Source: Hyphomicrobiales bacterium
GTDB taxonomy: Bacteria > Pseudomonadota > Alphaproteobacteria > Rhizobiales > Rhizobiaceae
DNA length: 47,431 bases
NCBI GenBank assembly: GCA_900466605.1
Contig: UBMU01000005.1
Coordinates: 1-47,431 of the forward strand
Direction of reading: 5' to 3'
The position numbers and the translations under genes are program-made. Below the pieces are notes generated by a model. It made no database searches, had not been told where the DNA came from, and worked only from the letters and a program-made list of their open reading frames with translations. This document shows, piece by piece, positions 33,349 through 42,217 of this stretch; positions within the stretch are counted from its first letter, which is position 1; every line of letters starts with the position of its first letter.

Positions 33349-34326
33349 TTGAAAAGCGTACAGATCAATGAGTTCGGCGAGCCCGATGTCCTAACGGTAG
33401 TCGAAGCGACACGTCCTGAAATCCGCGACGATGACGAGATCCTCGTTCACGTGCGTGCATCGGGCGTGAATTTTTTTGAAGTTCTGATGCGGCGCGACCA
33501 ATATGCGGTAACGCCATCGTTGCCGGCAACCTTCGGCGTCGAAATCGCCGGCACCCTTGAAGCAGCCGGTCGGAACACTGGTATCCCGGTTGGAAGCCGG
33601 GTTGCGGTGCCATTGTTCGCCATCGGCCGTGACGGCGGATATGCGGAATACGTGGTGGTAAAGGGCGCGGCTGCCGTTCCACTCCCCGAAGCAGTGTCGT
33701 TTGAAGCCGCGGTTGCATTGCAGGTCCAGGGTCTCACGGCGCTCCACGCCGTGCGACAAACCTCACCGAACGGCAAGTCGGTTCTGATTACCGCCGCTGG
33801 TGGTGGTGTGGGTACACTGCTGATCCAGCTTGCCAAGCAGGCCGGGGCCAAAAGAATTGTGGCGCTCGCGGGCTCTGACGAAAAGCTGCGAACAGCCGTG
33901 TCGCAGGGAGCGGATCTCGCCTTCAATTATCGAAGTGGTGGCTGGTCAGCAAAATGCCGGGCGGCCGCGGGCGACGCGGGATTTGACATTGTCTATGACT
34001 TTGTCGGCGGCTCCCAAACCTCGTCTTTTGTTGAAATGCTGACACAGACGGGAGTACTTCTATTTGGAGCGCTGGGTAGGTTCGCGCTTGACATCCCGAG
34101 CATGAACAAGCTGCTGGCGGACGGGCAGACCGTCAAAGGGTTCGCCCTGCTGCCCCTGTTACAGGCGGGCGCGGTCCGCCACGATTTGACCGAGCTCTTT
34201 CAGTTGACAGCCGCAGGACGTCTCACCCCGGTCATCGGGGGACGGTTTCCCTTGCAGAACACAGCCGACGCACACCGGTTTGTCGAAACTCGCCAAAGCA
34301 CGGGCAAAGTCATTCTTGTGCCATAG
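33349..34326 (+). CDS. MDR family quinone reductase-like oxidoreductase
   Basis: The N-terminal GroES-like fold (ILVHVRASGVNFFEVLMRRD) and the Rossmann motif (LITAAGGGVGTLLIQLAKQA) identify a zinc-free medium-chain reductase. It should reduce quinones or unsaturated carbonyls with NADPH. A TTG start at 33349 (residues KSVQINEFGE) is preferred because GAGGAG lies eight bases upstream; the frame also opens at 33295, but those residues are not part of the fold. Length is 325 residues. It is similar in type, though not closely in sequence, to the reductase at 29392-30381. The HxlR gene is the likely regulator. Confidence 0.88.
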   Translation: MKSVQINEFGEPDVLTVVEATRPEIRDDDEILVHVRASGVNFFEVLMRRDQYAVTPSLPATFGVEIAGTLEAAGRNTGIPVGSRVAVPLFAIGRDGGYAEYVVVKGAAAVPLPEAVSFEAAVALQVQGLTALHAVRQTSPNGKSVLITAAGGGVGTLLIQLAKQAGAKRIVALAGSDEKLRTAVSQGADLAFNYRSGGWSAKCRAAAGDAGFDIVYDFVGGSQTSSFVEMLTQTGVLLFGALGRFALDIPSMNKLLADGQTVKGFALLPLLQAGAVRHDLTELFQLTAAGRLTPVIGGRFPLQNTADAHRFVETRQSTGKVILVP

Positions 34327-34368
34327 CCCAACGAAGATGGCGCGCCGATCTATTGCATCTGCCCGGCA

Positions 34369-34640
34369 TCACGCTCCGCTCCCGCCCCAGTCGTCGGCTT
34401 TTGGATCGCCAAAGCACGCCGCGTCGCGGAAATAGAAGCAGATCGGGTGCGCGGCCAACATCTTGGTCAGCCTTTCATCGGGCAGATAATCGGCTACTCT
34501 GGCGCGGCCAACCACCGGCAGATTTCGATCCCCTTTAACTCGCCGGTCGATGTGGTCAGGTTCGAGAGCTTCTCGAACCTGCGCCGCCGATCAAAGCCAC
34601 GATCAACGAACACCGCCACTCAGGTCGGCATACCTCAGAT
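34369..34640 (-). pseudogene. decayed unrecognised reading frame
   Basis: Two minus-strand frames have protein-like composition: FDRRRRFEKLSNLTTSTGEL and KGIEICRWLAAPE with a stop, then VADYLPDERLTKMLAAHPIC and FYFRDAACFGDPKADDWG with a stop at 34369-34371. No start or ribosome site is present. It looks like a broken gene whose family cannot be named. Confidence 0.35.
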
Positions 34641-34772
34641 GGTGGACCACGGTTGATCGTTGAACTGGAGAACGGACACCTCTCCCGGCTGTCGAAAAGT
34701 GGGGCTGCCTGTCGCGGAACCTAACTCGTGCGCCTGATGCGCAGCGATGGCCGTCCCTACCGCGTTCCTTGT

Positions 34773-35369
34773 TTACACGCTTTCTGCACGATGCACACCG
34801 AGCGCGGCCGAAAGACCCGCCGTGATTTTCTGCATCACGTCGGGCACGCTTCGGTCGACACCGTAAACGAAGCCTGGGAAGTCAAGCGGCTTCTGGTGCA
34901 GCCAGATCGCCTCGTGCTGATCCGGGGGCAGGAGTTGAGCCGGGTCGCCAACGGCAATCCAGCCGATCGGCACGGTCGTACCCGGCTCAAGGCGGGTCCG
35001 CAGGTGAACGATGCCGTTAATGCGAACTTCCGATCCACGGCCGATGTGAGCACCATGGAAAACCGCCGCGCCAGTGGCAACGAAGACCTCATCGTCGATT
35101 TCGGCGCCAACCACATGGCTGTTGGGACCAACAACACAGTGATCTCCGAACGTGCAAGGATGACGGCCTGTGGCTCGGATCACTGCATTTTCCAACACAA
35201 TGCAGTTGCGGCCGATGCGGATCGACCCGCCTGCCTCAGCAACAAGGCGGGCGCCATGCATGATGCGGCTGCCAGCACCGATGACGACATTACCACATAC
35301 TGTAGCATCCGGAGCAACCCAAGCGTCGGCATCGATCCCCGGCGAATGTTCTGCATAAGAAATGATCAT
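34773..35369 (-). CDS. left-handed beta-helix (hexapeptide) protein, gamma-CA-like
   Basis: Repeated hexapeptide turns (WVAPDATVCGNVVIGAGSRI, IRIGRNCIVLENAVIRATG) build a trimeric left-handed beta helix, as in gamma-carbonic anhydrase and PaaY-like proteins. The three zinc His of true gamma-carbonic anhydrases are not at their expected places: the G-H-x4-H element reads GPNSHVVG. Carbonic anhydrase activity is therefore unlikely; acyltransfer, thioesterase or a scaffold role remains possible. The ATG overlaps the upstream MarR stop (ATGA), so the two genes form an operon. Length (198) is usual for the PaaY/CaiE group. Confidence 0.8.
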   Translation of the reverse strand: MIISYAEHSPGIDADAWVAPDATVCGNVVIGAGSRIMHGARLVAEAGGSIRIGRNCIVLENAVIRATGRHPCTFGDHCVVGPNSHVVGAEIDDEVFVATGAAVFHGAHIGRGSEVRINGIVHLRTRLEPGTTVPIGWIAVGDPAQLLPPDQHEAIWLHQKPLDFPGFVYGVDRSVPDVMQKITAGLSAALGVHRAESV

Positions 35370-35884
35370 TCTTGATTTTCCTTTTTCTCAATCTCAGTCG
35401 CGCGGCAGGCGATCGGGCAGACCTCGGGGCCGCAAAGATCATGCTCGCAGAGGCGACATGTCGTCCGCGCGAAAGCGCGGGAAGTCGTCGCACCAGCAAG
35501 AATCGTATCCAGCATGGACGCAAAGTGCTGCCGCTCGTCCCGTTGCAGCGCCGACAGCAAGTCGTCGAGTGCAGCCAGCCGGAGAGCGTGCAACTCCTCC
35601 ACCTGCGCATGGCCTGCCTGCGTCAATGTCAGTGGCGTGACGCGACCTTCCGGTTTGCCGCGTTCAATCAATGCCTGACGCTCCAGCCCGTCAATCAACC
35701 GCACGGCATTCGGTTGACTCACGCCGACAACCATGGCGAGTTCCGTCGTCGTCAGTCCCGGCTTAAAATGCAGCATCGATAGAACGGCCGCCGCGCTCGG
35801 CGAAAGCCCCGTCAACGACGCTTCCGTCCGGTCGCGGATCATGGCGCCGAGGGCACCGAGTTTGTTGGCTTCCAAATATTGCAT
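35366..35884 (-). CDS. MarR family regulator with Cys-rich tail
   Basis: The winged helix reads LSPSAAAVLSMLHFKPGLTT, TELAMVVGVSQPNAVRLIDG and LERQALIERGKPEGRVTPLT. After the dimer helices, the C-terminus carries five Cys in CRLCEHDLCGPEVCPIAC, which could bind a metal or form a disulfide switch. The start ATG sits inside the inverted repeat TGCATA-GCG-TATGCA, a likely site of self-repression. The gene overlaps the hexapeptide gene downstream. It should sense a small molecule, metal or oxidant and control this two-gene unit. Confidence 0.87.
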   Translation of the reverse strand: MQYLEANKLGALGAMIRDRTEASLTGLSPSAAAVLSMLHFKPGLTTTELAMVVGVSQPNAVRLIDGLERQALIERGKPEGRVTPLTLTQAGHAQVEELHALRLAALDDLLSALQRDERQHFASMLDTILAGATTSRAFARTTCRLCEHDLCGPEVCPIACRATEIEKKENQE

Positions 35885-35894
35885 AGCGTATGCA
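35880..35894 (-). promoter_or_regulatory. MarR operator candidate over the start codon
   Basis: TGCATA-GCG-TATGCA is a perfect 6-bp inverted repeat that includes the MarR start codon (35882-35884). MarR dimers bind such palindromes, so autoregulation is likely. Confidence 0.45.
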
Positions 35895-36451
35895 TATGTG
35901 TTTTCAACCTCACGTCAAGGAGGGTCTGAAAAAGAATTGACCGAAACCTATGCCACGTCGAGGTAAAGCATGACCTTCATAGGCGCGAGAGCAAAATCCT
36001 CCGCTGAGCGAGCGGGAAGATCACGCGTTGCCGCTCAGCGAAACAGGACGCGGTATCCGATCTGCTTTCACGCTTTAGAATTGGTGATAAGGCCTGGCCC
36101 CAGTCTGCGTGCTTCAAGAGCGGAGGATCGACTTTCCGAGGAGCCCAATGATGAAACCATCTCTTTCATCGGCCGGTAACCAGAACGCATAACGTGGGCC
36201 CGTCGCCTTGAGCGGATGTGAACCGGCGACACCTGGGTCAAATGCCTCTTGGAAGGGACTTCGGGCGCGTTCAACCCGCTAATGGCCCCGCGGCCCTGTC
36301 CTTGAACGAATGATCCGACTGCCGCCGGTCGATGCCGACGGCATCAGTGGCAGCGCTCGAGATATAGGCGCCAACCGCCGCACCTTTCCCTGAAATCGCT
36401 TGGACCGAACGGCTTACTGTCTCCCATTTCCTCACGCGAGGCGGCTCGCAA
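35895..36451. other. gap without a supported gene
   Basis: Frames of about 70 codons at 35970-36179 (plus) and 36068-36274 (minus) lack ribosome sites and known motifs. No clear hairpin with a T-run is seen after the 36452 stop. Nothing else was noted. Confidence 0.4.
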
Positions 36452-39013
36452 TCACGTACGAGGCTTCAGGTTCTCAGGGTCGTAGATCGGCTTGTAGCCG
36501 ACGCTGATGACTTCAACCGGATAGGTCTCGGCGAAATACTCGACATTCAGCTTGCGGCCGACCTGGCAGTATTCCTGCGGCAGGTAGGCAAGCGCGATGT
36601 TCTTGCCGATCGTCGGGCCGTAGGCGACCGAGGTGGTGTAGGAGATGCGGCCGAGGCTGTCGACCAGCGTGTTGCCGGTTTCCGGGTCGATGACCGGCAT
36701 CGAGCCGACCGGGTAGCGCTTAACGCCTGCCTTGTCGGTGTTTCCGGTCATGACGAGGGTGCACAGCATGGCCGGCTGGTGTTCGCGGGCCTTGTATTCC
36801 AGATGCTTGGCCTTGCCGCGGAAATCGGCTTCCTTGACCTTCGGGCGGGCGAGGTCGGCTTCCAGCAGATTGTACTGGGTGAGCAGGTCGCCGTTCTGCA
36901 GGCGCAGAGACTTTTCCATGCGGCGCGAGTTGGCGTAGGTCTCGACGCCGAAGGGCATGACGCCGGTGGCGCGTAGAGCGTCCCAGACGGCGAGGCCATC
37001 CTCGTACTTCATGTGCAGTTCCCAGCCCTGCTCACCGACATAGGAGATGCGGAAGGCGGTGACCGTCTTGCCCGCGATCCCGATCGGCTTGATGGCCGCG
37101 AAGGCGAAGTTTTCGGGGTCGAGCGCTGCCGGATCGGCCACCACCTTCTTCAGCGTGTCGCGGGCGTTCGGGCCCCAGATGCCTATCGTGATGAACTTTT
37201 CCGAGACGTCGGTGATGGTGACGTCGAGGCCGCGGTCCTCGGCCACGCGCTTCATGTAGTGGAAGTCGCGTGGACCGGCATCGGCGCCGTTGATCAGGCG
37301 GCAGCGGTCGGCCATGCGGATGACGGTGAAGTCGGCGCGTACCATGCCCTCGTCGTCGAGGAAGTGGGTGTAGATGCCCTTTCCGATATTGCCGTCGCCG
37401 CCGATCTTGGCGGCGCAGAGCCATTCGAGCAGGTCGACATGGTCAGGGCCTTCGATATCGACCATGTGGAAGTGACTGAGGTTGACGATGCCGCAATCCT
37501 CGCTCATCGCCAGATGCTCGGCGTTGGAGACGCGCCAGAAGTGGCGGTTGTCCCATTCGTTTTCGCGGACCGGAACGCGGTCGGCGTATTTCTCCAGCAG
37601 GTGCTCGTTGGCAGCGTAGCCATGGGCGCGTTCCCAGCCGCCGAGTTCCATGAAGTAGCCGCCAAGTTCCTTCTCGCGCTCGTAGAAGGGCGAGCGCTTG
37701 GCGTTGCGGCCGGAAGCGTAGGGTTCGCGGGTGTGAACGGCGGGGAAATAGATCTTCTGCGCGGCCTCGTAGCAGCGGCCGGCAATGAACTCCTCGGTCA
37801 GCTGGTGCGGGTAGAAACGGGAATAGTCGATCGAGTTGTGGTCGATCTCGGTGCGGCCGTCGGTCATCCAGTCGGCGATCAGCTTGCTGTAGCCGGGACC
37901 ATCCTTGACCCAGATGGCGACGCAGTACCAGAGGCCGCGCACCTTCTGGCTCTCGCCGCAGGACGGGCCGCCGGCCGCGGAGACCTGCAGCAGGCCGTTG
38001 AAGGAGTGGCCTTCGTTGTAGCCGAGTTCGCCGAGGATCGGCGTAAGTTCCATGGCCTTTTCGAGCGGCTCGAGGATCTGCTCCATTTCCAGGTCGCGCT
38101 GCGAGGGCGACAGGCGCGCCTCGTGCTTTTCCAGCAGTTGGCGCGGGTGGCACATCCGCGGATTGGTGGTCTCGTAGTAGCCCCACTCGATCTGGCCGCC
38201 TTCGGTGGTCTTCGGGTCGCCGGTGTCGCGCATATAGGCGGAGTTGCCCTGGTCGCGCAGCAGCGGGAAGCCGATTTCCTTGCCCGTGCCTTCGAACTCG
38301 TTATAGGGGCCAAAGAAGGTGAGCGGGTGATCGACCGGCATGACCGGCAGGTCCTCGCCGACCATTTCGGCAATCAGGCGGCCCCAGAGGCCGGCGCAGA
38401 CGATGACGTGATCGGCCATGATGGTGCCGCGATGGGTGACGACGCCCTTGATGCGGCCGCCCTCGACGATCAGCGACTGGGCCGGCGTGTTGCCGAACAT
38501 GGTGAGCTTGCCGGTCTTTTCGGCGGCATCGACGAGCTTGCCGGCAACGGTCTGCGAGCGCGGGATGACGAGGCCGGCGTCGGGATCGAACATGCCGCCC
38601 TGAACCTGATCTTCCTCGATCAGCGGGAACATCTCCTTGATCTCGGAGGGCGAGACGTAGCGGGCGTTGGTGCCGAAGGCTCGTGCCGAGGTGAGCTTAC
38701 GCTTGATCTCTTCCATCCAGGCGTCGTCGCCCGTGCGGGCGACTTCGAGGCCGCCGATGCGGGAGTAGTGGCCCATCTTCTCGTAGAAATCGATCGAATA
38801 CTGGGTCGTCCAGACCGACAGATAGTCGTGTGACGTGGTGTAACAGAAGTCCGAGGCGTGGGCGGTCGAGCCGATATCGGTAGGGATACCCGACTTGTCG
38901 ATGCCGACGATGTCGTCCCATCCGCGCTCGATCAGGTGATGGGCGATCGATGCGCCGACGATGCCGCCGAGCCCGATAATGACGACTTTTGCCTTGCTTG
39001 GAAATTCCGCCAC
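36452..39013 (-). CDS. dimethylglycine/sarcosine dehydrogenase-like FAD protein with GcvT domain
   Basis: An N-terminal FAD domain (KVVIIGLGGIVGASIAHHLI) with a candidate flavin-linking His in GSTAHASDF makes up the first 400 residues. A short linker domain follows, then GcvT-type folate-binding domains (about 430-850; DRCRLINGADAGPRDFHYMK, GIWGPNARDTL, RISYVGEQGWELHM). Enzymes of this layout strip a methyl group from dimethylglycine or sarcosine and pass the one-carbon unit to tetrahydrofolate. Length (853) fits the family. The start is GTG at 39011-39013 with AAGGAA upstream. It stands alone with no folate or glycine-cleavage genes near. The exact substrate is inferred from the family only. 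Confidence 0.88.
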   Translation of the reverse strand: MAEFPSKAKVVIIGLGGIVGASIAHHLIERGWDDIVGIDKSGIPTDIGSTAHASDFCYTTSHDYLSVWTTQYSIDFYEKMGHYSRIGGLEVARTGDDAWMEEIKRKLTSARAFGTNARYVSPSEIKEMFPLIEEDQVQGGMFDPDAGLVIPRSQTVAGKLVDAAEKTGKLTMFGNTPAQSLIVEGGRIKGVVTHRGTIMADHVIVCAGLWGRLIAEMVGEDLPVMPVDHPLTFFGPYNEFEGTGKEIGFPLLRDQGNSAYMRDTGDPKTTEGGQIEWGYYETTNPRMCHPRQLLEKHEARLSPSQRDLEMEQILEPLEKAMELTPILGELGYNEGHSFNGLLQVSAAGGPSCGESQKVRGLWYCVAIWVKDGPGYSKLIADWMTDGRTEIDHNSIDYSRFYPHQLTEEFIAGRCYEAAQKIYFPAVHTREPYASGRNAKRSPFYEREKELGGYFMELGGWERAHGYAANEHLLEKYADRVPVRENEWDNRHFWRVSNAEHLAMSEDCGIVNLSHFHMVDIEGPDHVDLLEWLCAAKIGGDGNIGKGIYTHFLDDEGMVRADFTVIRMADRCRLINGADAGPRDFHYMKRVAEDRGLDVTITDVSEKFITIGIWGPNARDTLKKVVADPAALDPENFAFAAIKPIGIAGKTVTAFRISYVGEQGWELHMKYEDGLAVWDALRATGVMPFGVETYANSRRMEKSLRLQNGDLLTQYNLLEADLARPKVKEADFRGKAKHLEYKAREHQPAMLCTLVMTGNTDKAGVKRYPVGSMPVIDPETGNTLVDSLGRISYTTSVAYGPTIGKNIALAYLPQEYCQVGRKLNVEYFAETYPVEVISVGYKPIYDPENLKPRT

Positions 39014-39587
39014 GTGCCGGTTCCTTGTTGGTTATTCGATGAATGTCCCACGCCACATCCATTTTCAATTCTCGATCATACCTCTTCGCATTAAGACCAC
39101 AGTGTTGGGCAGCTCATGATCGTCATCGGCCCCCTCCTCCGCGACATCGGCCCAATTGCGCCGGCATGGGTTGAATCTTGATTAAGCTCGACATTACCGA
39201 TCGCCTTGGCTTCCCGGTGACTGTTGATGCGGCCGTTCCGACGTCACTCCTTCTCAAGCTTCGCCACGGGAATTCAGAGCGACCACACGACCGGCTGATA
39301 TGGTCGCCCGCGAGAGACGGTGCTCTTGACTAGATTTGAACCGCCGACCCGGTATTTCAGATCTGTGCGATAACAACAATTTATGGAACTTCCGCGCTTG
39401 ATTTTCCAGATTTAAATCTGGGATCGCCAAGTTTGCGGTAATGCTTCTCAACGCCAACCTCTAACCGGTTGTGGAACAACCCACCGGCGTGAAGATGCCG
39501 TATCGCGGTGGCTAACACTAGTTAGCGAAAAACAGGCACTCTCTGTCGCTTTTGGAGGAACACTTGGACCCCGTTCAATCGCAAAGA
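39014..39587. other. gap with a tRNA T-arm-like motif
   Basis: No gene is supported. On the minus strand GTCGGCGGTTCAAATC (around 39334-39349) matches the 5' half of a tRNA T-arm and shares 18 of 19 bases with the site after the dnaE2 relic, but no full tRNA can be folded around it. Confidence 0.3.
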
Positions 39588-39624
39588 AAAGAGCCGGACA
39601 GCGATCACGCATGTCCGGCTCTTT
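39588..39624 (-). terminator. strong rho-independent terminator
   Basis: AAAGAGCCGGACA and TGTCCGGCTCTTT form a perfect 13-bp stem with an 11-nt loop. On the minus strand it is followed by TTCTTT, giving a T-rich tail. It ends the DoxX transcription unit. Confidence 0.85.
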
Positions 39625-39649
39625 GGGTAGATTTGGCGGTGGATGACGT

Positions 39650-40028
39650 TCAGTTTACGTAGACTGCTCCGGCGGATGCGCCACCGCGCTTGGCGAAATA
39701 GGCGTCGAGGCTGAGCGCGCCTGCTCCGAAAGCTACGACCTGCAGCAGGCCACACCGGTCATCATGACGCTCTTGAAGAAGTGGACCATCGTGAAGATGG
39801 CGAGCAGAAAGGCGACCGGGCGGACTTTGAAGCCGGTGATCAGCAGCAATCCGCCGCCAATTTCCAACGTGATCGCACCGATCGCGCCAAGAAAGGGAAG
39901 TGGAATACCGACCATTTCGACAACGCGACGGTCTTTCCAAGAGTGGCGGCCTTGGCAAGACCGAAGAACAGGAAGGGAAGACCGATGAGGAGGCGGCCGG
40001 CGAGAGGAAGATAGCGAGTGTCAGACAT
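39650..40028 (-). pseudogene. DoxX family membrane protein, two frameshifts
   Basis: From the ATG at 40028 (GGAG upstream) the protein begins SDTRYLPLAGRLLIGLPFLF and GLAKAATLGKTV. A shift near 39910 moves to the frame GIPLPFLGAIGAITLEIGGG, LLITGFKVRPVAFLLAIFTM and HFFKSVMMTG. A second shift near 39750 gives LLQVVAFGAGALSLDAYFAK and the stop at 39650. All parts of a DoxX four-helix protein are present in order, so two small indels broke it recently. Its promoter region and terminator are still intact. Confidence 0.8.
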
Positions 40029-40337
40029 GCTCATTCTCCGTTGGTTGATCTGGATGGTTCCGCATCCGTGTTAAGACTATGCCTGCGGCATGGCCCCTCA
40101 CTCGCCATCGAACCTGCTACGAGATGGCCCTAGCGGGACAAACCGTCCGGACCGTGTCTCGCACGTGCGGCGGTCCCGCGAGTGATTTCTCAACAGGTAG
40201 CGGCAGATGGTTGATTAGAAATGCCGACCGTGTGAGGTCGGACAGCTGTAGAGGATGATGCAGCTTCCATGTCGACAGTTGGACCTATAGAAGCCGAACG
40301 TGTTGCGTCGGCCGATATTATAGGTGGAGAAGGTCCA

Positions 40338-41372
40338 ATGTCAGAGGGAAAATCCCTGCGGTTTTTAGCTTACTACCTAAATGGCCGACGGTTGGCGGCT
40401 CTGGCCAATGTGCTTCCTTCAGATACAACCCATATTTCACTTGCGCGAAATACCGGAAGACGCGCTGCAGGAATGGACAGAACCTGGGCGATTGCGAAGG
40501 AGCTCATCTTTTCAGAAAAGATCCCAGCGTTGATCGAACTCGCAACCAGCCGCGACCTCGATGGTGAAGGCGTCTTGGCCCATGTGTTTGCGACCTTCAC
40601 ATTTAGCGGGGCAGCGAAGGCCATTCATTTGGAGCAAGCCGGGAAGCCAATCAAGAACGCGACGCTGAGGAGCCGTTTGTGTTTGGGCGCCCGCGAGTAT
40701 GACGTTGTTGGGGAGATGTACAATGAACACTACTACTCTGATAGCTCATTGCGCATCTTATCGAACAAAGGCCGCATGTTGGTTGTCGGTCTTTTCCGAT
40801 TCAACGAGAATTCAATCGACGTTTCCCCCTACATCATCGGGGAGTTGGTTGAAGAGGTCGGCGTGTCCTGGACGCCGCTGCATAACGTCTTGCGTGTCTA
40901 TCCGGATACAATCGACGTTTTCAGCCAGATCCGCTCCATAGAGCAAATTAGCAAGGCCGACCTTGCTGCGATGATGGCAATGCCCGAAGACGCGGTGAAG
41001 CGGGCGTTTGCAGAGATTATCGGCGAGCCCTTCGTGCCCAATGACTGGGGCGGGGAGCGATCGGACCTGTCGAGCAATAATGTATCGATCGAAGGCGAAA
41101 CGGCGAGCGCCGCGTTTATCTTCAAGGGCCCTTCCCTCAAAGGCGAAATGCATCCTGGAAATATGGGGAAACGAGGAGACCAGTTGCAGCGAGCGTTTGA
41201 AGAGCCAGTCGACTTGGTCGTCGTCCAGCACTGTAACAAAATCGCCAACTCCGTCGTCCGCCAGGCCGAAATGTTCGCGACAGCAAAAAATAGCACCCCC
41301 CGTCGATACTGCATTATCGACGGCGGCGATACCGCCCGAATTCTGAAAGCGTATGGCTACCTGGATCTTTAG
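40338..41372 (+). CDS. unrecognised 344-residue protein, possible nuclease-like C-terminus
   Basis: The N-terminal part (SLRFLAYYLNGRRLAALANV) and middle (LVVGLFRFNENSIDVSPYII) look like a folded cytoplasmic protein. The last 100 residues contain SAAFIFKGPSLKGEMHPG, MGKRGDQLQRAF, VDLVVVQHCNKI and RRYCIIDGGDTARILKAYG. The order acidic-strand-Lys, then Gln-rich helix, then hydrophobic strand recalls PD-(D/E)xK nucleases, but the match is weak and no family can be named. GGAG lies eight bases before the ATG at 40338; an ATG at 40269 would add 23 residues with a poorer ribosome site. Neighbours are relics, so it stands alone. Confidence 0.7.
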   Translation: MSEGKSLRFLAYYLNGRRLAALANVLPSDTTHISLARNTGRRAAGMDRTWAIAKELIFSEKIPALIELATSRDLDGEGVLAHVFATFTFSGAAKAIHLEQAGKPIKNATLRSRLCLGAREYDVVGEMYNEHYYSDSSLRILSNKGRMLVVGLFRFNENSIDVSPYIIGELVEEVGVSWTPLHNVLRVYPDTIDVFSQIRSIEQISKADLAAMMAMPEDAVKRAFAEIIGEPFVPNDWGGERSDLSSNNVSIEGETASAAFIFKGPSLKGEMHPGNMGKRGDQLQRAFEEPVDLVVVQHCNKIANSVVRQAEMFATAKNSTPRRYCIIDGGDTARILKAYGYLDL

Positions 41373-41503
41373 GCACGAAGGGAAATCTATCTGAATAAAG
41401 TCGCCAGATCGCACGAATGATTGCGATCTGGGAGCTCACCTTGTTGATGACTGCCGACTAGAGCGATCGCCAAATCGAGAGACTTGCGCCCGGTGGAGCA
41501 CCG

Positions 41504-42203
41504 TCAGCCAACCTCTACCATTAGCGAATAAAGGCAATCGCCCCGCTCGGTCATTGTCGGGAAACGGCGGCAGATGACGACACCGTCGGCTTCGAATACG
41601 AGGTTCTCGGGCTCCGCGAGCGGATCGTCGAACGAATGCAGCAGGCCCGCGTCTTGGCCTTTGACCAGGTTCTCTCCGCGATCAACAAAAGGCTCGAAAA
41701 GCCCACCCCGCGGCGCATAAACGGGCCGGTACGGCTGAGCGAGCGCATGAACTTCGTTCCGGGCGATTCGCCGTCGCGACATCCGGCGCTATACCGTAAG
41801 CTTTAAGGACACGCCGCACGCCGTTCTTGGCGATCGACAAACCATGCGCGGAAAGGGTCCCGCCGCTTCCAAGCTCCGTGGAAAGTGCGGGAATGCCATG
41901 CTGTTCTGCGGCGGCATAAAGGGTACTTCCCGCGCCACCGCCCTCTCCTGTCGTCACCACGCTATATGGCGCCCCGAAAGCTTGGAGAAGGGTGCGAATT
42001 TTTGCGGTCGCTTCGGAATTAAGGCCCGGACGGGCGAGCGCTACCGGATAGTGATCGAGCGACTTTCCCCCTGAGTGCAGATCGATCACGATGTCCGACA
42101 GTGGGAAAAGAACTGTTTCGACGTAGTGTGCAATCATTGCAGTTGGTCCGCCATTGGCGTCGCCCGGGAAAAGCCGGTTCAAGTTGCCGTCGTCAAGCGG
42201 TGA
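41504..42203 (-). pseudogene. doeB: doeB-like N-acetyl-diaminobutyrate deacetylase relic
   Basis: The minus strand reads LDDGNLNRLFPGDANGG, then DIVIDLHSGGKSLDHYPVAL, GGAGSTLYAAAEQHGIPALS and TELGSGGTLSAHGLSIAKNG, typical of the succinylglutamate desuccinylase/aspartoacylase family member DoeB. A frameshift near 41740 moves to YAPRGGLFEPFVDRGENLVK and EADGVVICRRFPTM. The first 100 or so residues with the zinc ligands H-x-x-E are missing, cut off where a LysR relic begins. The enzyme takes part in ectoine breakdown, which this copy can no longer do. Confidence 0.75.
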
Positions 42204-42217
42204 AACCCGCTGGTATC

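Noticed and set aside
37013..38833. 606-codon plus-strand open frame opposite the dehydrogenase gene
   Set aside because: It is a mirror of the highly biased codon use of the real minus-strand gene; its composition (Asp, Ala, Val, His-rich) and lack of motifs mark it as a shadow.
39254..39457. 67-codon minus-strand frame containing GRRFKSSQEH
   Set aside because: GRRFKS arises from a T-arm-like sequence, a common source of false genes; no other support.
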